32,488 bases of DNA. Source: an uncultured Collinsella sp. (lineage in GTDB: Bacteria > Actinomycetota > Coriobacteriia > Coriobacteriales > Coriobacteriaceae). The stretch covers positions 1 to 32,488 of the forward strand of contig CAUFXK010000016.1 in the NCBI GenBank assembly GCA_959596495.1, read 5' to 3'. The position numbers and the translations under genes were made by a program. Positions 1 to 7,839 of the stretch are shown one piece after another. The notes below the pieces were generated by a model. The model ran no database searches, had not been told where the DNA came from, and was given only the letters and a program-made list of their open reading frames with translations. Each line of letters begins with the position of its first letter. Positions within the stretch are counted from its first letter, which is position 1.

Positions 1-94
1 GCTTGTCGTAGACCGGCAGCAGCTGCTTGGAGGTCACGAGTGTGAGCGGGTACAGTCGCGTGCCGGACCCGCCCGCGAGGATGATGCCTTTCAT
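1..94 (-). CDS. rmlA: Glucose-1-phosphate thymidylyltransferase, N-terminal part (cut by window edge)
   Basis: Only the first 31 codons are in the window. They begin MKGIILAGGSGTRLYPLT and continue to KQLLPVYDK, the nucleotide-binding signature of RmlA/RfbA (GGxGTRLxPLT, then SKQLLPVYDKP). The enzyme makes dTDP-glucose from glucose-1-phosphate and dTTP, the first step to dTDP-rhamnose and related sugars. A GAGG ribosome site lies about 9 nt before the ATG. It is the last gene seen on the minus-strand polysaccharide operon and would supply an activated sugar to the transferases upstream. It is separated from the acyltransferase by about 340 bp, so it may have its own promoter. Confidence 0.9.
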   Translation of the reverse strand, partial: MKGIILAGGSGTRLYPLTLVTSKQLLPVYDK

Positions 95-217
95 TTAATC
101 TGTCCTCTACAATCGAAATGCGCTTTAGATCGAGTGATAAATAAGACTTGGGTATCCTATTTTGCTAAACCCCCTCATTCTTAACGAAATAGGCAAGGTA
201 ATGACTGCGGAATATGG

Positions 218-403
218 CTACCTGAATTGCCACTTCCATTTTTCAATGCTCGACCAAGGGAGATTGATTCCGGTTATTTCAGGTTGGTTAATCCAATCAG
301 CCATTTTGAGTAAAAAGTCATCTTCTCGTTCGAAAACAGGAAGTCCGGTATCTTCACCGATGATCGCGTGCCAAATGTTGGTAATGGACTCACTTTGCTT
401 CAA
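218..403 (-). CDS. Possible short hypothetical or gene remnant
   Basis: This small open frame lies in the 340-bp gap between the acyltransferase and rmlA. It has a TTG start and ends at a TAG at 218. The frame stays open about 27 bp further upstream, to a stop at 431-433. The product has ordinary protein-like composition, for example NIWHAIIGEDTGLPVFE and DDFLLKMADWI, and could be the C-terminal remnant of a lost polysaccharide gene. I do not recognise a family and see no good ribosome site. The rest of the gap (95-217 and 404-435) is AT-richer and shows nothing definite beyond the rmlA ribosome site. Confidence 0.25.
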   Translation of the reverse strand: MKQSESITNIWHAIIGEDTGLPVFEREDDFLLKMADWINQPEITGINLPWSSIEKWKWQFR

Positions 404-435
404 CGCTATGAAAAGCGCCAGTATCGAAAATCAAT

Positions 436-1391
436 TTATAATCCCACAATGATGTGAATTCGTTCGGGCAAATAACGACCGCAAAGTGATACAAGCGAAT
501 AAGATCCGGCAAGAGTTAGCGCCCAAACAGCAAATGTCGAAACACCAAGTGGAATGACGAATAATCCAAGCAGTTTCCAAACGGCCTTGAGAACAAGTAT
601 ATGGCAGAGGTAGATTCCAAAAGAGGCGTTCCCAAGGTCAACAAGCAAAGTAGAAGATAATCGCGACTTGAATGATCCCGGAACCGCCATAAGAAGCGCA
701 ATCACAGCTAAAGAGGTCGCGGCAGAACCGAGCTTAAGCTGAGTTGTGGCCATATTGAAATCGCCAGTCAAATACCACCAGAATCCTGCGACCTCCTGAA
801 TTATTAAAAATATAAAGAGCACTGCAACAAGCTGAGTGGTTCGTCCTTCAATGAGCGCAGCCCAACGCCTCCAGTCGAGACCGAAAACATAAAAGATGAG
901 CCACATGGGGCAGAAAACCTGTATTAGAGGCAATGCGATACCGGCAACGGCAGCGAGCTCCCTTAGAAGCAAGCAAGCCGGTGTCACACAATAGACAAAG
1001 AACCTATACCGTGAAAGGAGCCTGAACAGTACCGGAGTAAGCAGCACAAGCTGTGAATGGACCAATAGATAGTACATCTGAGCCGATACGGAGCCCACGG
1101 CGAACGCCAGAAACCCAGACGCCCATGAAGGGCGGGAAACGCCGCAAGATAGATAACGCTCCAGAACGCATAAGGTCCGGCAACCTTGCTAATGCGGCGT
1201 CGAAGACCCCCCCCCGCATTAAATTTGCGCTCGTCGGTAAGAACACCGGATAAAAACAAGAACAACGCAACAGAAAAGTTGAGGAATGGGCGAATGGCGA
1301 CCGACGCGGCACATTGAGGAAGACAGTGGATAAGCACCACTGCGGAAATCGCAAGCCCACGAAGAGCTTGAAGGTAGCGATCCTTGGCCAT
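436..1391 (-). pseudogene. Acyltransferase 3 family (OafA/WecH-like) O-acyltransferase, frameshifted
   Basis: This membrane enzyme family transfers acetyl or similar groups onto sugars of surface polysaccharides. The N-terminal part starts at ATG 1391 (MAKDRYLQALRGLAISAVVL), a typical acyltransferase-3 start with the family's R-G-A-V/L-H pattern (ALRGLAI, then VVLIH). It is in frame through RRRISKVAGPYAFWSVIY to about residue 90. The remaining homologous part (ASGFLAFAVGSVSAQMYYLL to the stop at 436) is in a different frame. The two join at the GGG of 1122-1124, where one missing G would restore a single protein of about 318 residues with roughly ten membrane spans. As sequenced, the reading frame runs on about 45 unrelated residues and stops. 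The start abuts the stop of the FrhB-like gene (TAG then ATG). It is either a true pseudogene, a phase-off allele or a sequence error. Confidence 0.8.
1207..1215 (-). repeat. G9 homopolymer tract inside the acyltransferase coding region
   Basis: Nine consecutive C on the plus strand are nine G on the coding strand, encoding part of NAGGGL at about residues 59-62. With nine G the frame is open on both sides, because downstream LRRRISKVAGPYAFW is clearly family sequence. One added G would bring a TAG into frame within about 20 bp. Tracts of this length slip during replication and are a known basis of phase variation in surface-modifying genes of other bacteria. That role here is inference. Confidence 0.6.
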
Positions 1392-2609
1392 CTAGGCTCT
1401 CCTTCCAACGAGTCTCTTTAGTCGTCGTTTAATACCACCAAGCTTGCCGCGGACACGCTGCCAGAGAGTGGGACGGAAATCCCACTTGTCCATGAGATCT
1501 GGGATGGAAAGCCCGGCAGACACGTCGTTCAAGAACTCGTCGCGCTTTGGATAAGGCGTGACAGAATGGACGAGGCTAGGGTTGCCCGCGATTACCCCAT
1601 CAAGCGTCGCCGGACCGTTTGCAGTAAGCCCAGAAATAGCCTCGAATGCCCGCACGCCCTTCTCGGTATTGCATAGGACGGCAGATACGCCCTTGGAGTT
1701 GTCGACCTCGGGATGGGTATTCTGGAACCCCCAGAAATCACCGAGCGTGATATCGGCGCCGCTGGAGCGCTTTGCTGGACATGCCAGACAGGACGAACGA
1801 AGGCTCGCATTGGCCAGAAACGCTTTCATGTACCAGTCTTTGCCGAATATCTGGGACTCGGTGTCCCCGGTGTTGTCTTTCTCCGCTATGTGCTTGTACA
1901 TAGCGGAGTAAGACAACCATCCGGTTGTCTTACTCCGCATATTGACGTCGCAGACGTCCGACCCGAAGGCCTCACCACGGTAGTCGACCCAGCGCGACCA
2001 GAGCTCTGGAGACGGAACACCGTGGCAGATGACGTCGACGCCGAGGAAGAGGTCAGAGTCGGCGAGTTTCCCCAGGTATGAGCGCATGCCAGCCACCTGG
2101 CATGCAGTACCGGCAAAGAGCGCCGGCCTGCCTTCACGCAGGGCAGCGCGGACGCCCTCGAAGACGCCGCGGCCAACCGCGCTCTGAACGTATTTCGAGC
2201 GCATAACGGCGCCGAGCGCCGGCCTGTCCTCCACGAGCACGTGACGAAGCTCGCGGCAACCGTCCGTCCACGCGGCGCCCGCCACAACACCGCCGCGCGA
2301 GAGAGCGTCACCGGCGAGTAGACCGAACACGCCGCCCGACGACGATCTATCGAGCAAGCCGACGTCATGAGCCTTCGCCCAGAGGGCGAACTCGCACCCG
2401 TCCTCCCCAGGGGCGTTGAGCGCCGGGCATACGGCGTCGCACGCCCCGCAGCCTACGCACCCGGAGGCGTCGACGGTGGGGTGTAGGAAGCCACAATCAT
2501 CGGGTTCCATGGAGATGCATGACTTGGGGCAGCGGGCAGCGCACGCGCCGCAGCCGCAGCAACGGTCGCCAAGCGAGACGACCCTCGGGGATTTCTCGGA
2601 ATCATTCAT
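1392..2609 (-). CDS. FrhB-like iron-sulfur protein (coenzyme F420 hydrogenase/dehydrogenase beta-subunit family) of polysaccharide locus
   Basis: The product has 405 residues. Near the N-terminus are two [4Fe-4S] ferredoxin motifs: CxxCxxCxxxCP at about residues 17-28 (CCGCGACAARCP) and again at about 51-62 (CVGCGACDAVCP). The rest matches the FrhB N- and C-terminal domains, with SSGGVFGLLA, FAGTACQVAGMRSYL, DVICHGVPSPELW and ADITLGDFWGF. In F420 hydrogenases this fold carries flavin and iron-sulfur clusters. The copies found in capsule/EPS clusters have no established substrate, and F420 itself is not implied. It sits between the flippase and the acyltransferase, 8 nt after the flippase stop, with an AGGG ribosome site before ATG 2609. 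A second family member is at 8825-9952. The gene is GC-richer than most neighbours and carries nested inverted repeats at 1872-1940. Confidence 0.85.
   Translation of the reverse strand: MNDSEKSPRVVSLGDRCCGCGACAARCPKSCISMEPDDCGFLHPTVDASGCVGCGACDAVCPALNAPGEDGCEFALWAKAHDVGLLDRSSSGGVFGLLAGDALSRGGVVAGAAWTDGCRELRHVLVEDRPALGAVMRSKYVQSAVGRGVFEGVRAALREGRPALFAGTACQVAGMRSYLGKLADSDLFLGVDVICHGVPSPELWSRWVDYRGEAFGSDVCDVNMRSKTTGWLSYSAMYKHIAEKDNTGDTESQIFGKDWYMKAFLANASLRSSCLACPAKRSSGADITLGDFWGFQNTHPEVDNSKGVSAVLCNTEKGVRAFEAISGLTANGPATLDGVIAGNPSLVHSVTPYPKRDEFLNDVSAGLSIPDLMDKWDFRPTLWQRVRGKLGGIKRRLKRLVGRRA
1872..1940. repeat. Three alternating copies of a ~20-bp sequence forming two overlapping hairpins
   Basis: A unit like gttgtctt(t/a)ctccgctatgt occurs forward at 1872-1891, reversed at 1898-1917, and forward again (truncated) at 1924-1938. 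Copies 2 and 3 make a perfect 16-bp stem (1903-1918 with 1923-1938, 4-nt loop). Copies 1 and 2 make a 20-bp stem with one mismatch. The whole lies inside the FrhB-like coding sequence, in frame, at the stretch encoding SKTTGWLSYSAMYKHIAE. Confidence 0.85.
2084..2105. repeat. 8-bp-arm hairpin in the FrhB-like gene
   Basis: The arms gcatgcca (2084-2091) and tggcatgc (2098-2105) are perfectly complementary around a 6-nt loop. It is within coding sequence and is weaker than the repeat at 1872-1940. Confidence 0.4.
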
Positions 2610-2617
2610 GATGAACC

Positions 2618-4123
2618 CTATCTAAGGAACGGGAGACGAGAGACGACCGCGATACGTTCGTCCTTCGTTAGGACGGCGAGCCAAAGGGCTATGGCGAAAA
2701 GCGCGCTGTAAACGGCGCCCCACTCGAGGAACGCGGGCCATCCGTTGACGGGCAGGACCGCCGTGCCAGCGAGGCAGGCGACGGTGACGGCAGCCCAGGC
2801 GAGCAGCACCGGCAGGTTCCGCTTCCAGAAAAAGAGCATGTCGAGACCGACCCGCTTCTGGTAGTACCAGTTCATCCACAGTCCGTTGCCGAGCACGATG
2901 CTGACGACATAGGCGATCGCGGGGGCCCACGGCCCCAGCGCCGGGGCGGCCGCGGCGGTGAAGGCAACGTTCCCGACCGCCATCGCAAGGTAGACGAGAC
3001 TCCTGGCGTGGTGCATGTTCTTGGCCCTCTGGATCTCGATGCCGACGTTCTGACAGAGGGGCACCATGACGGGTAGCGTCATGGCGAGCACGAGCCAGTA
3101 GGCCTCGGCGAAGCCCGGGCCCGCCCACCTCGTCACGAAAAACTTCCCGAGAATAGCGAAACCTCCGTACACCCAGCAAAACAGTACCATCTGGTAGCGG
3201 CCCACGCGCGTCATAAGGCGAGTGAGCTCGGCGTTGTCGTCCGAGGTGGCGACGATGCGGTTGACCTTCGGAATGAAGACGTTCGACATCGTGGTGGAGA
3301 GCGAGTAGAAGACCTGGCGGATGTTCACGGCCACCGCGAACAGAGATACCGCAGTCGCGCCCGAGATGGCCCCCAGTATGATGTTGGGCACGCTCTGATT
3401 GACCATCTCGCAGACCTGGTTACCGAAGATCCAGGCACTGAAGGCGGCGATGCCGCGCATGACGCCCCAGTCGGCACCCCTGAGCTCGAAGCGCATGCCC
3501 AGCACGACGATGGCGTAGCGCGCGTTGAGGGCGAGCAGGACGAGGTTCACCGCGAGCTGTGCTAGGGCAACGCCCACGGGCCCCATACCGGCGGCCAGCA
3601 GGGCCCAGGCGCACAGCGGCGTCGCAAGCGTGGTGACGAGCTGCCTGGTCTGCTGGTAGACGAAGCGCTCGTGCGCCGTGATGTAGGAATTGAACACGAC
3701 GGTGAACAACGTCGAGGCGACGTTGAGCGTCATGATGGCGAGCAGCTCCCGGGCGAGCGAGACCTGCGCCTCGGTGAACCCGGCCGAGAACACCGCGCCG
3801 GCGTTTGCGGAGAAGCCCATGCCGAGGGCGACCGCCGCGGCTGTGACGGCGACGTAAAGCGTGAGGTACATGCCGTTCAGGTGCCGGATGTCGCGCTCGC
3901 CGCCGTGCGCCACCGTCTGCGTGTAGAAGCGCACGTAGGCCTCGGAGAAGCCGAAGGACAGGAGCGTCAGCGAGAAGACAAAGGAGTTCGAGCTCTGGAA
4001 GACGCCGTAGTCCGCCTGCCCCACGTAGGACAGTAGCATCGGCGTGTAGACGAGGTTGACGAGGTTCTTTGCGAGGATGTTGGCGTAGCCGAGGAGGGCG
4101 CCCGCCTTACGTTGGCTAGCCAC
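2618..4123 (-). CDS. Wzx-type polysaccharide flippase (MOP superfamily)
   Basis: This 501-residue, strongly hydrophobic protein has about 12-14 predicted membrane spans. It opens KAGALLGYANILAKNLVNLV then YTPMLLSYVGQADYGVFQ, the usual start of polysaccharide-transport (Polysacc_synt/Wzx) flippases with the LGxxDYG-like motif after helix 2. It would move lipid-linked repeat units to the outer face of the cytoplasmic membrane for polymerisation. The start is GTG 4123 with a perfect GGAGG six nt upstream. It overlaps the preceding pyruvyl transferase stop by 8 nt, indicating coupled translation. GC content is high, unlike the genes on its right. Substrate cannot be read from sequence. Confidence 0.88.
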   Translation of the reverse strand: MASQRKAGALLGYANILAKNLVNLVYTPMLLSYVGQADYGVFQSSNSFVFSLTLLSFGFSEAYVRFYTQTVAHGGERDIRHLNGMYLTLYVAVTAAAVALGMGFSANAGAVFSAGFTEAQVSLARELLAIMTLNVASTLFTVVFNSYITAHERFVYQQTRQLVTTLATPLCAWALLAAGMGPVGVALAQLAVNLVLLALNARYAIVVLGMRFELRGADWGVMRGIAAFSAWIFGNQVCEMVNQSVPNIILGAISGATAVSLFAVAVNIRQVFYSLSTTMSNVFIPKVNRIVATSDDNAELTRLMTRVGRYQMVLFCWVYGGFAILGKFFVTRWAGPGFAEAYWLVLAMTLPVMVPLCQNVGIEIQRAKNMHHARSLVYLAMAVGNVAFTAAAAPALGPWAPAIAYVVSIVLGNGLWMNWYYQKRVGLDMLFFWKRNLPVLLAWAAVTVACLAGTAVLPVNGWPAFLEWGAVYSALFAIALWLAVLTKDERIAVVSRLPFLR

Positions 4124-5189
4124 GGGCGGCCTCCGAGGGAATGCTCAATCCACATCTATCGAGGAATTCAACAACGATCTTCCTCTGAGCTGCCAACCTG
4201 TCATACGCCTTTGAATAGTCACTCTCGAGCAGTTCCGAATTACATACGGAAAGAATTGACCGCTCAACGAAAGAAACACCCAGCTCGCTGGCTAGCGTGT
4301 CGAATCGGCTGCTCATGTCTGGACCAGTGGACTCACGAGGGCAATAAATCAGCGGCTTCCCGAACAAGATCGAGAAAATTGATCCGTGATATGAATCTGT
4401 CGCTACAAGCTTTGCGTGACGGACGGCATAGAGGAACTCTGAAGGCCCGAGGGCGTAGTAGCGCGCATCCCCTAGTAAATCGACCCTCTTGCAGCTAAGT
4501 GAATCACAGATTTCGGCAACCCTCTCTTCGTAAGCTGCACTCCCGAGGAAGTACGTCAATACATAATCATTTGGAAGCCCGCAGTGCGGCTCTTTTTCAT
4601 ACCTTTCCCACCAGGAGCCGTCAAACATCAGTGTTGGGTCAATCAACACCTCGGCCTTTAAGCCGTACAGACTGTTTATAAGCTCGGCGCTCTTCTGCTC
4701 ACGAACGGACAGCCTATCAAACCCGTCGAAATAGCCGTGGAACAGCTCACGCTTCTCCTCGGGAATCGTCGGAGCTGCCAAGCTTGGCGAAAAAGCAATG
4801 CGCTTTTCTCTTGGCGAAAACGTGAGAAACATAGTGGAGTTAGCGTCAGGGGAATACGGAGACCAAACTTGGTCGCTCCCAGCAACGAAAAAGTCATAGG
4901 ATTTAATGTCACGTGGAGGGTTGGAATCAGATATAACCTCCCGGCTAAAGGAAATGTTACGGGAATTGAAATCCTCAAACGAACGATGCCTCTGGATGTG
5001 GGCAACGGCAAGCCCCTTTGGAATGAGCGAAGCCAAAGACTTGAGCTTGTATTTAGCAGATCTCGAGTCCTTCTGTCTGAACGTAAGGACATCTGCACCC
5101 GAGAGTTTGAGAGTTTCTTGGACAGCAAGGTTCTGGAGCCTCTGCCCATAGTTGTCCCCATGCGTAAAAGTGGAAATGCCTATTTTCAT
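4116..5189 (-). CDS. Polysaccharide pyruvyl transferase family protein (copy 1)
   Basis: The product has 357 residues from ATG 5189 (MKIGISTFTHGDNYGQRLQ), preceded by AGG seven nt away and lying 2 nt after the polymerase stop. Family hallmarks are the N-terminal GDNYGQRLQNLA, the central FVAGSDQVWSP and the late DSYHGSIFSILFGKP motif. It has a GT-B-like fold and would transfer pyruvate from phosphoenolpyruvate to sugar hydroxyls as ketals. Many members in EPS loci are untested and may do other transfers. It forms one of two pairs with an FrhB-like protein in this operon (here separated by the flippase). It overlaps the flippase start by 8 nt. Base composition is AT-richer than the flippase. 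Confidence 0.82.
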   Translation of the reverse strand: MKIGISTFTHGDNYGQRLQNLAVQETLKLSGADVLTFRQKDSRSAKYKLKSLASLIPKGLAVAHIQRHRSFEDFNSRNISFSREVISDSNPPRDIKSYDFFVAGSDQVWSPYSPDANSTMFLTFSPREKRIAFSPSLAAPTIPEEKRELFHGYFDGFDRLSVREQKSAELINSLYGLKAEVLIDPTLMFDGSWWERYEKEPHCGLPNDYVLTYFLGSAAYEERVAEICDSLSCKRVDLLGDARYYALGPSEFLYAVRHAKLVATDSYHGSIFSILFGKPLIYCPRESTGPDMSSRFDTLASELGVSFVERSILSVCNSELLESDYSKAYDRLAAQRKIVVEFLDRCGLSIPSEAARG

Positions 5190-5191
5190 GT

Positions 5192-6574
5192 TCAAACCTG
5201 TTCTTCGTCTCTATCAATAATCAAATAGTCTGCAGCCGAGGAATTCCACGACCAAGCCAGCGCTCCACAGAGCAGCAGTAGGCACAAGCAGCAGTTCACC
5301 CTTGTAAAGCACTGCGTATACAGAAAGGTAATAAGAATTGTTAGCAAAAGGAGCAAACGAACAATCCGGCCATTAGATCCTTTTTCCTGCTCCATAAACT
5401 CACTAACCACGGAGTGGAAAAACGCTACATACGCTGCCGTCTCCCAAACCCCCATGAGAATCAAGAAAGACCCCATATCCGCTTGACCAAAGTGGTTAAA
5501 CGACATGAACCCGGACGCGTAGAAGCTTGAGGCTCCAAGACCCTCTCCGAGACTCCATGTAGCCGGTCTCAAGAGAGCGAAGCCGATGATAGCAATCCTC
5601 TCGTTACTGCCGTCGGCAGCAGTACCGACGGAAGCTGAACTGCCAACCATATCGAACAGACCAAACACTTGCGTATCCACGAGGATCTGGAACGCAGGCA
5701 CCAAGGCGTATGCAATTGTCAGGATAAAATACAAGGCGACAAGCCAAAAGAAGGGACCCGAAACATCCGCTTCTCCTCTCATGACTGAAATAAGCCAGAA
5801 CATCACTAAAACGAGAGGAAGGATTATGAAGAGCGCCTTATTATCGTTGAGTGTCGCAAGATAGAAGGACAGGACGATAAGGCAGACGTTGTAAGCGATG
5901 GCAAGGGATGGCCAGAGAGGACCCCGAAGCCTCCTAATCCAGACGAAGTTGTAGAGCACGACGAATGAAGTGTAAAGGGCCACCGCATGGACGGACGCAT
6001 AAGAGAACAGGCCGGAGATATTGTCCTCGAAGTAACTGATGTCGTTCGTTGTCGCAGCGATCATCCCATGGGTAGAGTACTGGATAAACATGAACGCCAT
6101 ATTGAGAAGCAATATGGCGTTGAAGACCGGAAAACCTGCATCAAAGAGTCCAAGAAGAAAATCCCTCTTGTTAGTGACCAAAAGAAAGAAGTAAAGCGTA
6201 TAGACAAACGGGTAGAGGAGCAGCAAAATATTCGCCCTAAACGTTTCCATATTGCCACCCAAGAGGGCACCAGACAGCCACCCTGCAACGGTAATCAGCC
6301 CAAGTAGTAGCGCTCTACCGCTATATTTCCATCCGGAGAAGAGCGCCCTCACGCAAATCATGCCGGTAATTACCCAGTTGAGGTATCGCCCCAGACCATA
6401 GTACTCAAGGAAGAAAACCTGCGCCAAGATACCTATAACGATCGTCGCATCCGCCAGGTCACCCATGCAAACGGTTAGAACGCCTTGCTTATTAGGGAGA
6501 TACCAACGACCTCTTCGACCAGCCCGCTCCTCCGCTTTATTTATAACGAGCCTCGCATGCCTATGATCTTGCAT
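5192..6574 (-). CDS. Wzy-type O-antigen/EPS polymerase, integral membrane
   Basis: A 460-residue protein with roughly ten to twelve hydrophobic spans and a long external loop in the second half (around TQVFGLFDMVGSS and SFYASGFMSFNHFGQADM). Length, topology and position fit a Wzy polymerase, the one step otherwise missing between flippase and glycosyltransferases. Sequence identity in this class is low, so the call rests on topology and context. An ATG at 6574 (MQDHRHARL) has GGAGG six nt upstream and is preferred over a start 27 nt earlier. It overlaps the end of the upstream glycosyltransferase by 14 nt. A perfect 12-bp hairpin lies at 6093-6121. Confidence 0.72.
   Translation of the reverse strand: MQDHRHARLVINKAEERAGRRGRWYLPNKQGVLTVCMGDLADATIVIGILAQVFFLEYYGLGRYLNWVITGMICVRALFSGWKYSGRALLLGLITVAGWLSGALLGGNMETFRANILLLLYPFVYTLYFFLLVTNKRDFLLGLFDAGFPVFNAILLLNMAFMFIQYSTHGMIAATTNDISYFEDNISGLFSYASVHAVALYTSFVVLYNFVWIRRLRGPLWPSLAIAYNVCLIVLSFYLATLNDNKALFIILPLVLVMFWLISVMRGEADVSGPFFWLVALYFILTIAYALVPAFQILVDTQVFGLFDMVGSSASVGTAADGSNERIAIIGFALLRPATWSLGEGLGASSFYASGFMSFNHFGQADMGSFLILMGVWETAAYVAFFHSVVSEFMEQEKGSNGRIVRLLLLLTILITFLYTQCFTRVNCCLCLLLLCGALAWSWNSSAADYLIIDRDEEQV
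6093..6121. repeat. Perfect 12-bp-arm hairpin inside the polymerase gene
   Basis: Arm aacgccatattg (6093-6104) pairs exactly with caatatggcgtt (6110-6121) across a 5-nt loop. It is in frame within coding sequence for a membrane span. There is no T-tract, so it is not an ordinary terminator. Confidence 0.8.
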
Positions 6575-7838
6575 TGAGTACCTCCAGCAGCACACGTTCA
6601 ATCAGCCTCGTGTGCATGTGAACTCCCGTGTTGAGACCTACCGAGGAGCATGGAAGCAGGTCTACGATCTCATCTGAATCGACAAGATCGAGCGGACCAG
6701 GCTTTCCGCTCCTGAAACGATTGACCTCCCTGATAAGCCGGCTCTTATCCCTAAACAGCCCGATTAGCTCCTCCTCGTTATTCAGCACCAAACCGGACCC
6801 ATGCTCAACGACAAAGTCGGCGACATTGCCTGCACATGCACTCGAAATCGTATAAGCGTTTGCGGAGTAAGATTCCATACAGGTGTAGCTATAGGTCTCT
6901 GGACAAGATGGCCACATGACAACGATGGCAATCTCGCACTCCCTGAGAGAGTCGGTCATGGCATTTGGGTGCTTCTCATCAAATTCGACAAACCGCTTGT
7001 TCATCCCTGGATACATATCGTTCGAGCTGTTGAAGACGAAGAACTCGTACTCTTGTTCATCGACCGCAGATACGAGGCGAAGCCAGGTCTCCCAGCCCTT
7101 TGTCTTCCTCGGCATCCCCAGAAAGGCAACCCTGATGCGCTCCCCTGCGTTCAGAGGACGTCTGTTGTCCAGATACTCTCCAAGCAGCTTTTGGTGCGGT
7201 ATTACATCAACAAGGCCCTCGTATTGGGGCCTGAATGAGAGAAACCGATTCTTCGTATAGGTCGAAGGTGCAACAAAACGGAGATTTTTGATGGAGTCAA
7301 ACAGCCCTTGGATCTTCGACTCCACACGAAGGCTGTTACTGAAGTGGGGGCATTTCTCGCAGGGAGCGTCGCCGAGCCTTGAGCTGTCACAAAAGCCGCT
7401 CCTATTTTGGAGGTTATAGCTTGTACAACACAGGTAATAGTCGTGGAGAAAGGCCCTGACCGGTGTTTTGCCTGTAACTTTTAGCAGTTCGGAGACTTTC
7501 TCAAGGCTCACGTACAGAAGGTGGTGGATATGAAGCTCAAGAAGGCTGAAGCCGCTTTTTTGCCAGCTGCAAAGGGCCTCGCACACCTGGGCAATACTGA
7601 AAACACCAGCCTCCACCCCGTCGACCGTAACCCCGAATTCGCAGAATAGCATCTGGTCGTCCCTGAACAGGGTCTTCTTAACCGAGTGGAGATAGACGTA
7701 ACTTATGCCGTGCGACGCCATGGCCTGCTGACTCGCCATAATAGCCTTTGGGGTGCCGGTCTTGTCCTTGAGATAGTCGCAAAAGGCAAGCGCTAGGACG
7801 TACCCACTATTGTGCGGTTTGGGGATGCTTTTACTCAT
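6561..7838 (-). CDS. GT4-like glycosyltransferase with cysteine cluster
   Basis: About 425 residues from ATG 7838 (MSKSIPKPHNSG), chosen over a TTG 15 nt earlier. The ATG follows the GT2 stop by one base and has GGGAAG upstream. The second half shows a GT-B donor-site layout: IRVAFLGMPRKTKGWETWL, then a P-S-CPETYSYTCMESYSA segment matching the E-x7-E region of GT4 enzymes. The first half has HDYYLCC followed by a Cys group (FCDSSRLGDAPCEKCPH), a possible metal or structural site also seen in the GT4 at 12273-13556. It would add a sugar to the lipid-linked repeat unit on the inner face of the membrane. Donor and acceptor are unknown. Confidence 0.75.
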   Translation of the reverse strand: MSKSIPKPHNSGYVLALAFCDYLKDKTGTPKAIMASQQAMASHGISYVYLHSVKKTLFRDDQMLFCEFGVTVDGVEAGVFSIAQVCEALCSWQKSGFSLLELHIHHLLYVSLEKVSELLKVTGKTPVRAFLHDYYLCCTSYNLQNRSGFCDSSRLGDAPCEKCPHFSNSLRVESKIQGLFDSIKNLRFVAPSTYTKNRFLSFRPQYEGLVDVIPHQKLLGEYLDNRRPLNAGERIRVAFLGMPRKTKGWETWLRLVSAVDEQEYEFFVFNSSNDMYPGMNKRFVEFDEKHPNAMTDSLRECEIAIVVMWPSCPETYSYTCMESYSANAYTISSACAGNVADFVVEHGSGLVLNNEEELIGLFRDKSRLIREVNRFRSGKPGPLDLVDSDEIVDLLPCSSVGLNTGVHMHTRLIERVLLEVLNARS

Positions 7839-7839
7839 A

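Noticed and set aside
162..452. A 96-residue plus-strand frame in the gap before the acyltransferase
   Set aside because: No ribosome site, Ser/Met-rich shadow composition; the opposite frame at 218-403 looks more protein-like, though still weak.
1119..1130. Programmed -1 frameshifting as explanation for the split acyltransferase
   Set aside because: The site lacks a slippery heptamer, and no strong downstream structure is visible.
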